From NCBI GenBank assembly GCA_031772115.1, contig JAPDPK010000042.1, positions 4,472,001-4,536,000 of the forward strand: 64,000 bases of DNA, written 5' to 3'. Both the position numbers and the translations under genes were made by a program. This document shows, piece after piece, positions 46,336 through 58,682 of this stretch; within the stretch, counting starts at the first letter, position 1; every line of letters begins with the position of its first letter. This stretch comes from Heritiera littoralis (taxonomy: Eukaryota; Streptophyta; Magnoliopsida; Malvales; Malvaceae). Under the pieces are notes generated by a model. It saw only the letters and a list, made by a program, of their open reading frames with translations. It searched no databases and was not told the DNA's origin.

Positions 46336-46936
46336 AGACACACAAGTATTGGGCCGAAATGCAAATTAGGCTAGATGCATATTTTATTTAGTTAAGTATT
46401 ATTGGGCTGAACATTGTCTTAATTTAATTTAAGCCCAATTCCTTTTTAAATAATAGATTTTGTAAGACTTCTATTACTTGTTCTGCAAGTTAGGAGAGTA
46501 GGATTCTTATTGCTTGTTCTGCAAGTTTGCTATTTCCTATTCTGCAAGTTAGGAAAGTAGGATTCCTATTACTTGTGCTGCAAGTTATCTATTTGCCTAT
46601 AAATAGTTATGTAACCCTTTGGGGAGAACACAATTGATTTTAGTAATAAAATTGAGAGACTTCTTCTCTTTTGTTCTCTTGAGAACTCTTGAACTTATCA
46701 AGGTCTTCCTTGTGGCGTTCTTCTACCTTCCACCAATATATACCATAGGTTCTTGCTTTTCTAAGTAACGGGTCTTGGTCCAATACCATAGGTTCTTGTG
46801 TTTCTACACAACGGGTCTTGGTTTTATCTCTAATTTTTGTTTTCTTTTGCTGCGTTTTTAACTTGTTCTTGTTTTTCTTCAAGTGTTCTTCATGTTCTTC
46901 ATTGAACCTCATCTTCTTTCGGTGAGGTTCATATCA
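46116..46936 (+). repeat. 3' LTR of the young gypsy
   Basis: Same length and, by eye, same sequence as 42152-42972. Its first 220 bases carry the end of the polyprotein frame (stop at 46333-46335). Confidence 0.95.
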
Positions 46937-49861
46937 AGCACAATCGGCCATGGCAACCTCTCTGGGCCCATCAGACAACGATTGCCTAGCTTCATCACTC
47001 GTCCGTGGCTCACACGGTACAATCATCGAGTCTCTGCTCGGTTTGGCCTTTAGTACATCGAAGCTCGTGTAGCACTTAGTTCTCGAAGGATTCTAGAGGT
47101 GGCTCCCACGGTTCGGAATTCGTGAAACACTTATAATCTAATGTTTCATTTAAATTTATGGTGAGAATGTCAGATATATCAATTCTTCCCTTTTTTTTTT
47201 TAAACATATTAGAGGTTTGTATCTCGTATCTTATGAGAATCATCTCACAGTACTATAATCAGTACCGAAATGAGCATTTTATAAAAATGCTATAATTCAA
47301 TTGATTTTCTTCTCATATTATAGGAAACATGTTCTTTTCACATGTCACACATCACATATCACATTTCCCATTTGACATATTCTATGTCATGTAAAACACT
47401 TTCCTTTTTAACATGTCACCTATCATTTATGGAGTCTATGATAGACATCAATCTTATCGTACTATAAATCTCGGAGGGTAAAGAAATAAACCGGTCAAAT
47501 CTATGACCATAATCTATGTTGTCCTCTGTGAGTCGCGGATCAGGTGTCGACCGGGACTAAACATATCACATATCATGCATCCATATCATAGGAATGCCAA
47601 CCAATCTCAAAACCGTAGTTTTCATCATCAAATAGACTTATATGGAATTTATATGAATATAAAATTCCATAATTTAAAACCATTAGGTTTAAAATCCTTT
47701 AGTGAATATTTATAAAAATATTCATAAGAATATTCACTATATTTCACTTCCTCTTTCATCTCGTAATTCGTGTAATTTATCTATTCCGAGAATTTTCGAT
47801 GATTTCATTATCATCATTCTCGAATACATGAATATTCTCAAGTTCCATCTCATTATATTCATGTTTTATGAAATTTAGAAATTTCCTCATGTTTCGTGAT
47901 TTACTATCGAAATTCGGAAATAAAATCATTTAATATGATTTTATAAAGTTTTTCTAAAATTTTCGGCAGCATAACGGCTGCCGATTTACTAGCCTCCTGC
48001 ACGGAAAATACAGTTTAAAATCTTTCAGCCAGTACTTCTTCCCAAATTATTTTCAGCAAATCATGCATCATAATAATTTTCATAAAATAATAGCATAAAA
48101 TATTTCAATTTAAAATATGCAGACTGAGTATCCTTACAGTGCTGCACATGCATCCCTTACCTTTTTCCGGGTCGGCGAATTCCGCTTATCGATCGCGCCC
48201 GCACTCCATTTCTCCCGATTCCTTATCTCGATTGCTGAAAATAATTTCTGGAATTAAAATTCTAATTTTTAGATTTTTTTTTTCATAATTTATTTAATTT
48301 TTTTTTCTGAAATTAAATTCTCGGGAAATTTCTTACCGAATTTGTAAAATCCCGGGTTGTCGAATTTTCGGGAATTTTTCGAATTCCCAAAATTCTCCTT
48401 TTTCCTCTTTTTCTTCCTTTTTCTTCCTTTTTCCTCTTTTTCTTTTCTTTCTTTCTTTTCTTTTTCTTTTTTCTTTTTTTTTTCTTTTTCTTTTTCCTTT
48501 TTCTTTTCTTTTTTCTTTTCTTTTCTCCTTTCTTTGGCCGGACCGGTTCAGACCGGTTTGTGCCTCATCCCGCCGGTTCGGCCGGTTCGGTCGCCGGCGG
48601 TCCTCCTTTCCGCCGGTTCACGCCTCCCTCAGCTTGCCGGAGTTGCGGAGACGCCAGATCTGGTCTCCGTTTCTCCCCATTGCCGGCGACGGTGCCGGAC
48701 CTAGGAGGGTGGGTTTCGGCTCCTTTCTTCCTTCGTTCTTCCTTCCTCGGCCGCCGTTGGTCTCGCCGGTGGCCTCTTTCATCTTCCCCTCACCTCCGCC
48801 GAGGTTCGGGTTGGGGTGGCGACGGTCGATTTGGTCGGAAACCGCCAGATCTGGTTTCCCTCTTCTCGGCTTCCGCCGCGTTTTCTCCCCTATTTTCGCT
48901 TCCGTTTCTTTCCTTTCCGGCGTCGGACACTTCTTCCTTGCGTCGCCGGTGTCTCACCTTCCTTTTCCCCTCACCGACGGTGGCAGCTCCGCCACCGGCG
49001 GCCTGACCGGGAGGGTCGGGGTTCCTCCCCGCCTTCTCTTTTCTTTTTCTGTTTTATTTCCTTTTATGTTTTTGTTCTTCTTTCTATTTTTAGTATACTA
49101 TATACTATATATTATACCATATATTTTATACATATAATATATATTATATGTTATCCATACATTATTTCATACATAATGTTATACAGTATTTATTATATAT
49201 AAAATATATCTTGTACATTACAAAATACATGTCTAGTATATATATATGTATATTCATACACTTAAATAACATTTATATATTCAAATTATATAAATGCTAT
49301 AATAAAATATTTATACATATAAACTTTAATACAAAATAACATTTACTTTTCTTATATATTCATATACTTTTATTTAAAATAATAATATATATTTCATATA
49401 TATATGTATATCTGTACATATATATTTATAATTATATAAATACCTTTTATAATATACACATGTATTTATTTACGACAAAATAGTATATATTTCATTTTTT
49501 TTTCTAATATATACTAATATTCATATACATACATATGTATTTATATAAAAACATGTGTAAATATATTTATATAATTTAATTATATAAATATATAATATAC
49601 GCATTTTTATTTATAAATTTTGGATTTCTATTAATCCAATTTAAATTCCTCATTTTCTTATTTTCAATAACTCCGACTTTATTTTTATTTCCATTTAATT
49701 TCCTTCACACGAATTTCCTTATTCATCACTTCCTCATTTCTCAGGATTTTCACCAATATCCGTTTCTTGCAAATTTTATTTATTTCTCCTTATTTAATTT
49801 CTCTAATATTTATTTTCAATATTTCTAATTTCCAATAAATGGAAAATTTACGGTTATCACA

Positions 49862-49876
49862 TCCTCCCCACCTTAA
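49862..49876 (-). other. Polypurine tract of A2
   Basis: Minus-strand TTAAGGTGGGGAGGA abutting the LTR start TGTGATAACC. B1 (AAAGGTGGGGAGAAAA) and C (AAGGAGGGGAGAAA) have close relatives at the same position. Confidence 0.88.
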
Positions 49877-51839
49877 GAAATTCGGTCCTCCGAATTTAAC
49901 TTAAGTCCAAATGTGGTGCATGTCGTACACTTACGACTTCTGACCTCTAGTTCATCCTCCAAGTAATACTGCCAGCACACTTTCAACATCAACAATACTT
50001 TAGACCACTACATGCTGTTTTTTCATCATATATGTCTATACTCCCGTAAGTTCATTTCTCAAATCAGAAGTTATTCACTTTTACTCTTTTTATATAAGAG
50101 CCATACATAATATTTTAATATTACAGCTGAATTATGCTGTTCATCATCCATGCTTCTCACTTAGTGCCGAGTCGACATAATTTGGTACTATCATGTACTC
50201 GTGTCAATCAATTATATATAAGTGTCCCAGTAGCTTTCACATCTCGTGCACACGCTCTCTCAATATCATGGAGCGGTTACATCTCACGCTCATATATATA
50301 AATATATATCAGTATGGAGCGGTGCTATCAATACACTTGGGATCTCAAAGCCTTTTGCTATCTCTTATTAGCATATGGCAACACAGAGACTCCCATCACA
50401 TGTAAGGCTCACTGGAACTGTACATACACATTCACACCGTTTAACACTTATACTTCGACTAAGGCACTAGAGAATCTAGATGTCTGATAATGGAAAGTGA
50501 TTCTATTTAGATTATCAGTCTTTAATCACTTCCATATCATTATTTCTCTTTCGGACTCTTTATTGTCCACAATATTCATTTTCACACTTATTCCATCAAG
50601 GCTACATATCATTGCAAATTTTACTGTTAATCATCTCTTACAGAAACAAATCATGAGACAATCATTTTCTCTCCATGTCTCTTTTCATGTAGTATGGTCA
50701 TTACATCTCTTACTCTTATGGTATATTCAATATCATTTAAATTTTAGAATATACCTGAGAATATACTCTTTTCATAATTTAGATTCTGTGATTGAATCTT
50801 CGAATTATCCATTTAAGCACCACATTATCTATACAATTCCACCATCTCTATCATTTCGAGGTGGTTATGTGTACAATCATTTTACTGGCAGTAAACATAT
50901 CAATTATCTTACTCCTTGGAGTATCATTACTTTCACTTATCAGTTCTGGCTTTGATTTTACATCTTGCCACAGTTATGTGATAACCAACACCCTTCGCTT
51001 TCAGTCTTAACTGCGGGAACTGTTTTATATTAATGTTCCCTTCTCGTCATGCAATTTATTTCCTTATCTCACTTTCATTTTCGTTTTCATATTTTTACTC
51101 TCATTCCTTTTTGTCGGTTTTCTCGATTGGTATGGTACTATACAGCTAAGATCATTTAGAATCTTGCGTACCATCTTTTTCTTTACACTAGCCATCTGCC
51201 GACTTTAATTTCTTTAATTAGATCTCGTCTATAAAGCAGCCAGTCTCATCACTCTTTTATAGGCTGACAATAGTATTTAGCTAGACTCATTACTTTCGTA
51301 TCTCAATCATTATCTTTATATCATAGACAGGTTCACTGTCATCCTGTCGTCTCAAAATCATATATTTCAAGAGGAGATACTGTCTAGCCAAATTTCTTAG
51401 TTGTTAATCTTAGCACAATCCCATAGCCTTTAAGAGTTTAAGGATCATATCACAATGTTGCTCATGTTCCATTTATACTTTAGACTCTATCAGTATTTCA
51501 TCAATTTACTCATGTAAGGATGCCTCATTCTTTAGGCTTATCTACTTTACAAGGCAACTCATTACCCTTATAACTTCAATCGGAACTCGAAAAATTCACT
51601 TCGAGTTCAAATCATCATCTTATGGACACCAACCTTCAATCTTTTATCTAAGGACTCTTTATACAGCAGCTAGTCTTATTTACTCCTCACGTATCTCTAA
51701 TCAGATCAATAAAGCGTCTATTTTCACGTAGATTAATACTTGTTCTTCACCAGAACTTCATCAATGATAGAAATTTAATATATCCTTTTTGATTTGTCAA
51801 CAACTCAACATCATTTGCATTTCTCTCATTTACACCTAT

Positions 51840-52560
51840 ACAGATAACTCCTTTATTCTCAAATTTTTTTTTTTCAGTATTTTCGTCATCCAAACCTCTA
51901 CACGTGAATTTCATTATTCACACATTTTCAGAGTTATTTTCTTAAGCTTTTTAGATTCTTTCTACATCTTTCGATATAAGCTTAGAATTTAACTTCATAT
52001 TTAAAATCAAATCAGTGTTATCTCGATTCCTCTAATTTATATAACTTTGGAAGTTTTATCGGAAATCAAATCTGATACTTTCTTTAATCGTACCTTTCTT
52101 ATCATCTTGTGACCATCGTTCTTTAACTTTTCATCTGATTATGCCTTTTACAAGGATTGCTCTTATAAGCTCCTTATACATCTCCGATTAAATCATATTT
52201 AAGGCATCACTTCCATATAATATTTATTAGTTCTTCATAAGAATTTTAGTGTATAACCAAAAATTTTAATACATCATTTAATTCATCCTCAAATCATATC
52301 ATTTGTATTTCCTTTCTTTACATCGATACTTGTGAATTTCATCATCCGTAATATTTTCCAAAATTATTTTCTTAAGCTTGTCGGATTTCTTCTATATTCT
52401 TCGATACAAGCTTAAGAATAAATTTCATATCCACGATCGAATCAACATTAACCTGATTTCTCAATCTATGTTACTTTGGAATTTATTGGGATTCTCAACC
52501 GACAGTTTCTTTAACCACACTTCTTTTATCATTTTGGACCTTCATCATTGTTTCCCATCA
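51840..52560 (-). repeat. Tandem duplication (about 435 bp) in the A2 fossil RT
   Basis: The block around 51890-52150 recurs at about 52320-52560: CACGTGAATTTCATTATTC against TTGTGAATTTCATCATCC, then TTATTTTCTTAAGCTT in both, then TATAAGCTTAGAAT against ACAAGCTTAAGAAT. The copies are diverged, so the duplication is old. Confidence 0.7.
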
Positions 52561-52794
52561 TTTCACAATGTAGTTTCAAGGCAGAGACATTTCATATTCA
52601 AATCATTTTGATACATACTCTACCTTGATTTCATTACCTAGTCATACTTTACAGCGTTACGAATCTCATTTTGGTAAGCTGTATCAAGTACAATGGTTAT
52701 CAACACACTTTACAGCTACTCGTTTCAATTCAGTTATTCACTTTAAAACCATTTCCATTTACTGAATTCAGGCTTAGTTCCCTTGAGTATATTC

Positions 52795-52868
52795 TCCACG
52801 AGGTTTGAACCTTGGCACCCCTTACGTACCTATTTCCTTACACTCGTGTTACCGTTGGGATACTTATA
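52795..52868 (-). other. tRNA-like segment of A2 (SINE-like)
   Basis: Minus-strand counterpart of 23436-23505: B-box-like AAGGTTCAAACCTCG and A-box region TATCCCAACGGTAACACG, with the shared centre ACGAGTGTAAGGAA. Changes in both boxes suggest that pol III function, if it ever existed, is not maintained here. Confidence 0.45.
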
Positions 52869-53035
52869 AGGGCCTCGCCCGTTCATATCAACCATTGACG
52901 AGCATCCCCTAGGCAATCCTTTCGCCTCAGGTTTATCCTTACTAGTGAGTCGGCGATGAGATAGTTCGCCTATATCTCACGACACATGATCCACTACGGG
53001 TCGCCCATCATTGGGTCGCCCATCACAGTTCTATC
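52868..53035 (-). other. Conserved GC-rich block of family-A interior (A2 copy)
   Basis: Contains GGGTCGCCCATCATTGGGTCGCCC, written here as two GGGTCGCCC copies 15 bases apart (52999 and 53014), and TAGTGAGTCGGCGA. Matches A1 and A3 better than the surrounding sequence does. Confidence 0.7.
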
Positions 53036-54526
53036 TCACGGGTCCTGAAGAACTTAGGTTAGCGGTCATCTTCTTTTTTATCACTTGACTGTTCTTATAA
53101 TTATCCTCTAATTCACAGTACTCCAAACAGTACCTCATTCTGTAGCACATATTCCAAGATACGTCTGTTCTATGTACGATTATCTGTTTGATACCTCAAA
53201 GAAATGAAAACGTACAGAACCATAAGTAATCATACTAGTATGTATTTCATTATCTGTACTTTTCACCTCATCAGTCAATTCTTGTAATCATTTCACTTTT
53301 CACAGTATTTAACGATCTCGTTCAATACACTCTTAATGTTTCGACCCTTTCAGTCAATAACCGGGCCAAACATTTGATGACATTCCACTACACTCTTGGA
53401 TCGCATCATATAAGGCCCCGGCTCGTTCGCCGTCCGCCTGTACACGTTTTATTGTGATGCCTCGGATTTGCCGGTCTCAAGCCGGAGGGGCCCGAGCCGC
53501 ACCACTCATCCGTGCTGTCCGCTCTGGGTTCTAGAGGTGGCCCCCGTCACACAGACGTGGCACTTAGTCCCTCACGGATTGTTTTATTGTGAAGCCCAGG
53601 ATTTACCACTATGGCCCAAAGTCCACTCGTGGGGGAGCCCTGGCCGCCTCACTCAACCGTACTGTTATCCCCTATGGCCCACAGTCCACTCGGGGTTTTT
53701 CTTTCGCGTCCATAATCTAAGTGTTAGTGGAATCAGTAATAGGGATCGTTAGATTCATATGACATCTTCTATGCCATTAATAATTCCATTACTATCAATG
53801 GATTCCAATTCAGCTCGGTTTTATCACTATTCCGACATCGCCCAATATAGGGGCATTTTCGTCATTCCGACATTTATTTCTATCTCCTCAATATACATTC
53901 AAATCAATGAACTGATCATCTATGTGTTGATAGTATCCTTTCTGATATTTATAATAGCAAGTTAGATCTCATTCGATTTTCGACAGAGAAGTTCACTAAA
54001 ATCCACAATAGTATTAATTTACTCGTAATTCAGCTTTATATCATTAATTTCTCTGTCAAATCGATCAATTCCAACTTCTGGTGATCTATTTTGACTCCCA
54101 GTAAAATTTTGGGGGTAGGGGTATTTTGGTCATTTTTGGCTAAAAATTTTCTCTCTCTTAAAATTACCCTCATTCGATGATCTTAAAGTCTATTTAATTA
54201 TGATATTTTATTCCCCTATTTTATACCATCACTTTCAGGTCTCAGTTCGGTTCGTACAGAAAAGTACTGGTGGGGCCCTCACCGAGTCCATTTCTGTTCC
54301 TTACCGAACAGGCCTTCATATAGATTTGAAGGATCACAAATTTTTCGGTAATTTCTGAGCCTATTTTTTTCTTTAACATTCTCAGTTTATACTTTCTCAC
54401 TCCCTTTAAATCATTTTACCCCATTTACAATCATTTATTTTCTCTATGTATTCAGACGACACAGTACTACAGGGGATGTTTAACTCTTTTCTTTCCAAAG
54501 TATCCACAGACATCAGGCCAACCAAT

Positions 54527-54538
54527 GCTCTGATACCA
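54527..54538 (-). other. Primer binding site of A2
   Basis: Minus-strand TGGTATCAGAGC, 7 bases inside the LTR boundary at 54546. Confidence 0.93.
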
Positions 54539-54545
54539 CTAAATC

Positions 54546-57500
54546 TGTCACGACCCGTGACCATATTTTTCATCTTCTTATACACATCTTAACTGGTTGG
54601 GCTGTCTGTGATACTTCACTTGTCCTGACTGTTAAACAATTTTATAATGTATTGTTTATATTATACACATCCCCTATCGTAATTTATCAGATAAGTAGTA
54701 CTGTTGACATGTCTAAATACAGAGAATAAATAATCATACCTCAAATAATCAGTCGGTCTGACACATTGTTCTTCGTGTACAGCCAGGATCCACAATCCAC
54801 TGAACTCACCAGCATCAAAACCTGAGATGTTTAATATTAAGGGGTGAGCAAAACCACGGCTCAGTAAGAGAATTATATGCCTCACTTGATACTCAGCTTC
54901 CTATATGCTAAAAATCTTTTTTTTTTCATTTTTCCTATGGGCTCTAGGCTCGCATGTAGGAAGGATACTACAGTCGGCTAGGGATCCGAATGGAGTAAGG
55001 TAGGTATTTTAGAATACCATACTTGTTACGGAACCTAGAAGCAACTGTAGAGATAAATTTTTCTTTTTGTTATGAATTAATAAATCCTTTTCAATCTTTC
55101 ATAACCTTTTTCATATTCTTTTTAAAAAATGCTTCTACTAAATAAAGCAATTAAATAAAATAATTAATATTCGTATCATACATGCTTGAGTTATTGTAAA
55201 TTAGCAGGCATGGATTATACTAAGGTTTATTACCATTTCGTAAGTGCACCCATGTCATAACTTATTCATGCTTACTTTTCATCCTTAGCTATACAAGGCA
55301 TCGTTCTTATTAAAAGTATAATTATGTGTGGAAGCACAAACATTCAAGTAGTACATGTTCAATGGCATATATAGACATCATCCAATAATCATATACATCA
55401 TGTGTCATATGCCTAAGATCTATTTCATCCTTCGACATTCATCGCATTCACGAATCACAATAACTTATTTATAGTCACAATATCCTACGATTTCTCATAT
55501 TTAGTTAGAACACGTGTAGTACTTAGTTCCCGAAGGATTTTAGAGGTTGTGACGAACCAGCACAATCGGTCATGGCAACCTCTCTGGGCCCATCAGACAA
55601 CGATTGCCTAGCTTCATCACTCATCCGTGGCTCACACGGTACAATCATCGAGTCTCTGCTCGGTTTGGCCATTAGTACATCCGTACTATCCTCTATGGCC
55701 CAAAGTCCACTCGAGGTTTTAGAGGTTGTGACGAACCAGCACAATCGGCCATGGCAACCTCTCTGGGCCCATCAGACAACGATTGCCTAGCTTCATCACT
55801 CGTCCGTGGCTCACACGGTACAATCATCGAGTCTCTGCTCGGTTTGGCCTTTAGTACATCGAAGCTCGTGTAGCACTTAGTTCTCGAAGGATTCTAGAGG
55901 TGGCTCCCACGGTTCGGAATTCGTGAAACACTTATAATCTAATGTTTCATTTAAATTTATGGTGAGAATGTCAGATATATCAATTCTTCCCTTTTTTTTT
56001 TTAAACATATTAGAGGTTTGTATCTCGTATCTTATGAGAATCATCTCACAGTACTATAATCAGTACCGAAATGAGCATTTTATAAAAATGCTATAATTCA
56101 ATTGATTTTCTTCTCATATTATAGGAAACATGTTCTTTTCACATGTCACACATCACATATCACATTTCCCATTTGACGTATTCTATGTCATGTAAAACAC
56201 TTTCCTTTTTAACATGTCACCTATCATTTATGGAGTCTATGATAGACATCAATCTTATCGTACTATAAATCTCGGAGGGTAAAGAAATAAACCGGTCAAA
56301 TCTATGACCATAATCTATGTTGTCCTCTGTGGGTCGCGGATCAGGTGTCGACCGGGACTAAACATATCACTTATCATGCATCCATATCATAGGAATGCCA
56401 ACCAATCTCAAAACCGTAGTTTTCATCATCAAATAGACTTATATGGAATTTATATGAATATAAAATTCCATAATTTAAAACCATTAGGTTTAAAATCCTT
56501 TAGTGAATATTTATAAAAATATTCATAAGAATATTCACTATATTTCACTTCCTCTTTCATCTCGTAATTCGTGTAATTTATCTATTCCGAGAATTTTCGA
56601 TGATTTCATTATCATCATTCTCGAATACATGAATATTCTCAAGTTCCATCTCATTATATTCATGTTTTATGAAATTTAGAAATTTCCTCATGTTTCGTGA
56701 TTTACTATCGAAATTCGGAAATAAAATCATTTAATATGATTTTATAAAGTTTTTCTAAAATTTTCGGCAGCATAACGGCTGCCGATTTACTAGCCTCCTG
56801 CACGGAAAATACAGTTTAAAATCTTTCAGCCAGTACTTCTTCCCAAATTATTTTCAGCAAATCATGCATCATAATAATTTTCATAAAATAATAGCATAAA
56901 ATATTTCAATTTAAAATATGCAGACTGAGTATCCTTACAGTGCTGCACATGCATCCCTTACCTTTTTCCGGGTCGGCGAATTCCGCTTATCGATCGCGCC
57001 CGCACTCAATTTCTCCCGATTCCTTATCTCGATTGCTGAAAATAATTTCTGGAATTAAAATTCTAATTTTTAGAATTTTTTTTTTCATAATTTATTTAAT
57101 TTTTTTTTCTGAAATTAAATTCTCGGGAAATTTCTTACCGAATTTGTAAAATCCCGGGTTGTCGAATTTTCGGGAATTTTCCGAATTCCCAAAATTCTCC
57201 TTTTTCCTCTTTTTCTTCCTTTTTCTTCCTTTTTCCTCTTTTTCTTTTCTTTCTTTCTTTTCTTTTTCTTTTTTCTTTTTTTTTTCTTTTTCTTTTTCCT
57301 TTTTCTTTTCTTTTTTCTTTTCTTTTCTCCTTTCTTTGGCCAGACCGGTTCAGACCGGTTTGTGCCTCATCCCGCCGGTTCGGCCGGTTCGGTCGCCGAC
57401 GGTCCTCCTTTCCGCCGGTTCACGCCTCCCTCAGCTTGCCGGAGTTGCGGAGACGCCAGATCTGGTCTCCGTTTCTCCCCATTGCCGGCGACGGTGCCGG

Positions 57501-58664
57501 ACCTAGGAGGGTGGGTTTCGGCTCCTTTCTTCCTTCGTTCTTCCTTCCTCGGCCGCCGTTGGTCTCGCCGGTGGCCTCTTTCATCTTCCCCTCACCTCCG
57601 CCGAGGTTCGGGTTGGGGTGGCGACGGTCGATTTGGTCGGAAACCGCCAGATCTGGTTTCCCTCTTCTCGGCTTCCGCCGCGTTTTCTCCCCTATTTTCG
57701 CTTCCGTTTCTTTCCTTTCCGGCGTCGGACACTTCTTCCTTGCGTCGCCGGTGTCTCACCTTCCTTTTCCCCTCACCGACGGTGGCAGCTCCGCCACCGG
57801 CGGCCTGACCGGGAGGGTCGGGGTTCCTCCCCGCCTTCTCTTTTCTTTTTCTGTTTTATTTCCTTTTATGTTTTTGTTCTTCTTTCTATTTTTAGTATAC
57901 TATATACTATATATTATACCATATATTTTATACATATAATATATATTATATGTTATCCATACATTATTTCATACATAATGTTATACAGTATTTATTATAT
58001 ATAAAATATATCTTGTACATTACAAAATACATGTCTAGTATATATATATGTATATTCATACACTTAAATAACATTTATATATTCAAATTATATAAATGCT
58101 ATAATAAAATATTTATACATATAAACTTTAATACAAAATAACATTTACTTTTCTTATATATTCATATACTTTTATTTAAAATAATAATATATATTTCATA
58201 TATATATATGTATATCTGTACATATATATTTATAATTATATAAATACCTTTTATAATATACACATGTATTTATTTACGACAAAATAGTATATATTTCATT
58301 TTTTTTCTAATATATACTAATATTCATATACATACATATGTATTTATATAAAAACATGTGTAAATATATTTATATAATTTAATTATATAAATATATAATA
58401 TACGCATTTTTATTTATAAATTTTGGATTTCCATTAATCCAATTTAAATTCCTCATTTTCTTATTTTCAATAACTCCGACTTTATTTTTATTTCCATTTA
58501 ATTTCCTTCACACGAATTTCCTTATTCATCACTTCCTCATTTCTCAGGATTTTCACCAATATCCGTTTCTTGCAAATTTTATTTATTTCCCCTTATTTAA
58601 TTTCTCTAATATTTATTTTCAATATTTCTAATTTCCAATAAATGGAAAATTTACGGTTATCACA
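54546..58664 (-). repeat. 5' LTR of A2
   Basis: 4119 bp, uninterrupted. It shows the undisturbed version of the gypsy target (55739-55745). Order on the plus strand: conserved 3' module with GGGGTGAGC (54841), duplicated GTGACGAACCAGCAC block, GC-rich island (57340-57840), AT-rich zone (57890-58410), LTR start at 58664. Open frames in the GC-rich island are low complexity and lie antisense to the element. Confidence 0.92.
55530..55865. repeat. Imperfect tandem duplication in the A2 LTR
   Basis: The stretch from GTTGTGACGAACCAGCACAA to TTAGTACATC occurs twice (about 55545-55681 and 55730-55860), separated by a CTATGGCCCAAAGTCCACTCG segment that also occurs twice in the element interior (53607 and 53673). 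Confidence 0.8.
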
Positions 58665-58682
58665 CTAATATTATGAAATCTA

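Larger units (their letters stand above)
42152..46936 (+). mobile_element. Young internally deleted Ty3/gypsy element
   Basis: 4785 bp with LTRs 42152-42972 and 46116-46936 (821 bp each), ends TGATGG and ATATCA, and target duplication AGCAC (42147-42151 and 46937-46941). PBS TGGTATCAGAGC is at 42975 and the PPT at 46101-46115. I found no base difference between the LTRs by eye, so this is the youngest insertion in the window. The interior holds a 1.1 kb leader and one open frame that lacks most of gag, protease and RT. It would need helper proteins to move. Confidence 0.95.
40957..49861 (-). repeat. 3' LTR of A2, interrupted by the gypsy element
   Basis: LTR parts are 40957-42151 and 46942-49861. 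The interruption point is the sequence AGCAC within a short tandem duplication of the LTR. The GC-rich island is at about 48530-49020 and the pyrimidine tract at about 48395-48530. Confidence 0.9.
49877..54526 (-). pseudogene. pol: A2 interior: decayed gypsy pol plus conserved blocks
   Basis: No usable frame. On the minus strand the fossil order is: RT entry region at 52475-52350 and again at 52040-51920, then integrase at about 50560-50215 (matching the B1 and C fossils around GCGGTGCTATCAATAC), then the pol end at 49877. Nearer the PBS are the tRNA-like segment (52795-52868), the GC-rich block (52868-53035) and a GC-rich stretch at 53395-53720 with repeated CTATGGCCCA(A/C)AGTCCACTCG. Confidence 0.6.
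40957..58664 (-). mobile_element. A2: complete family-A LARD with two 4.1-kb LTRs
   Basis: Ends are TGTCACGACCCG (40957) and CGGTTATCACA (58664); CTAAT flanks both sides (40952-40956 and 58665-58669), a perfect target duplication. LTRs: 40957-49861 (4115 bp once the nested gypsy and its 5-bp duplication are removed) and 54546-58664 (4119 bp). The interior is 4684 bp with PBS and PPT in place. I count roughly 20 differences between the LTRs, so insertion is recent, yet no open pol or gag exists. Structurally it is a LARD: long LTRs and a non-coding interior moved by another element's proteins. Confidence 0.93.

Noticed and set aside
50497..50955. 152-codon plus-strand frame in the A2 interior
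   Set aside because: It is antisense to the fossil integrase region and has the His/Ser/Phe-rich look of a shadow frame.
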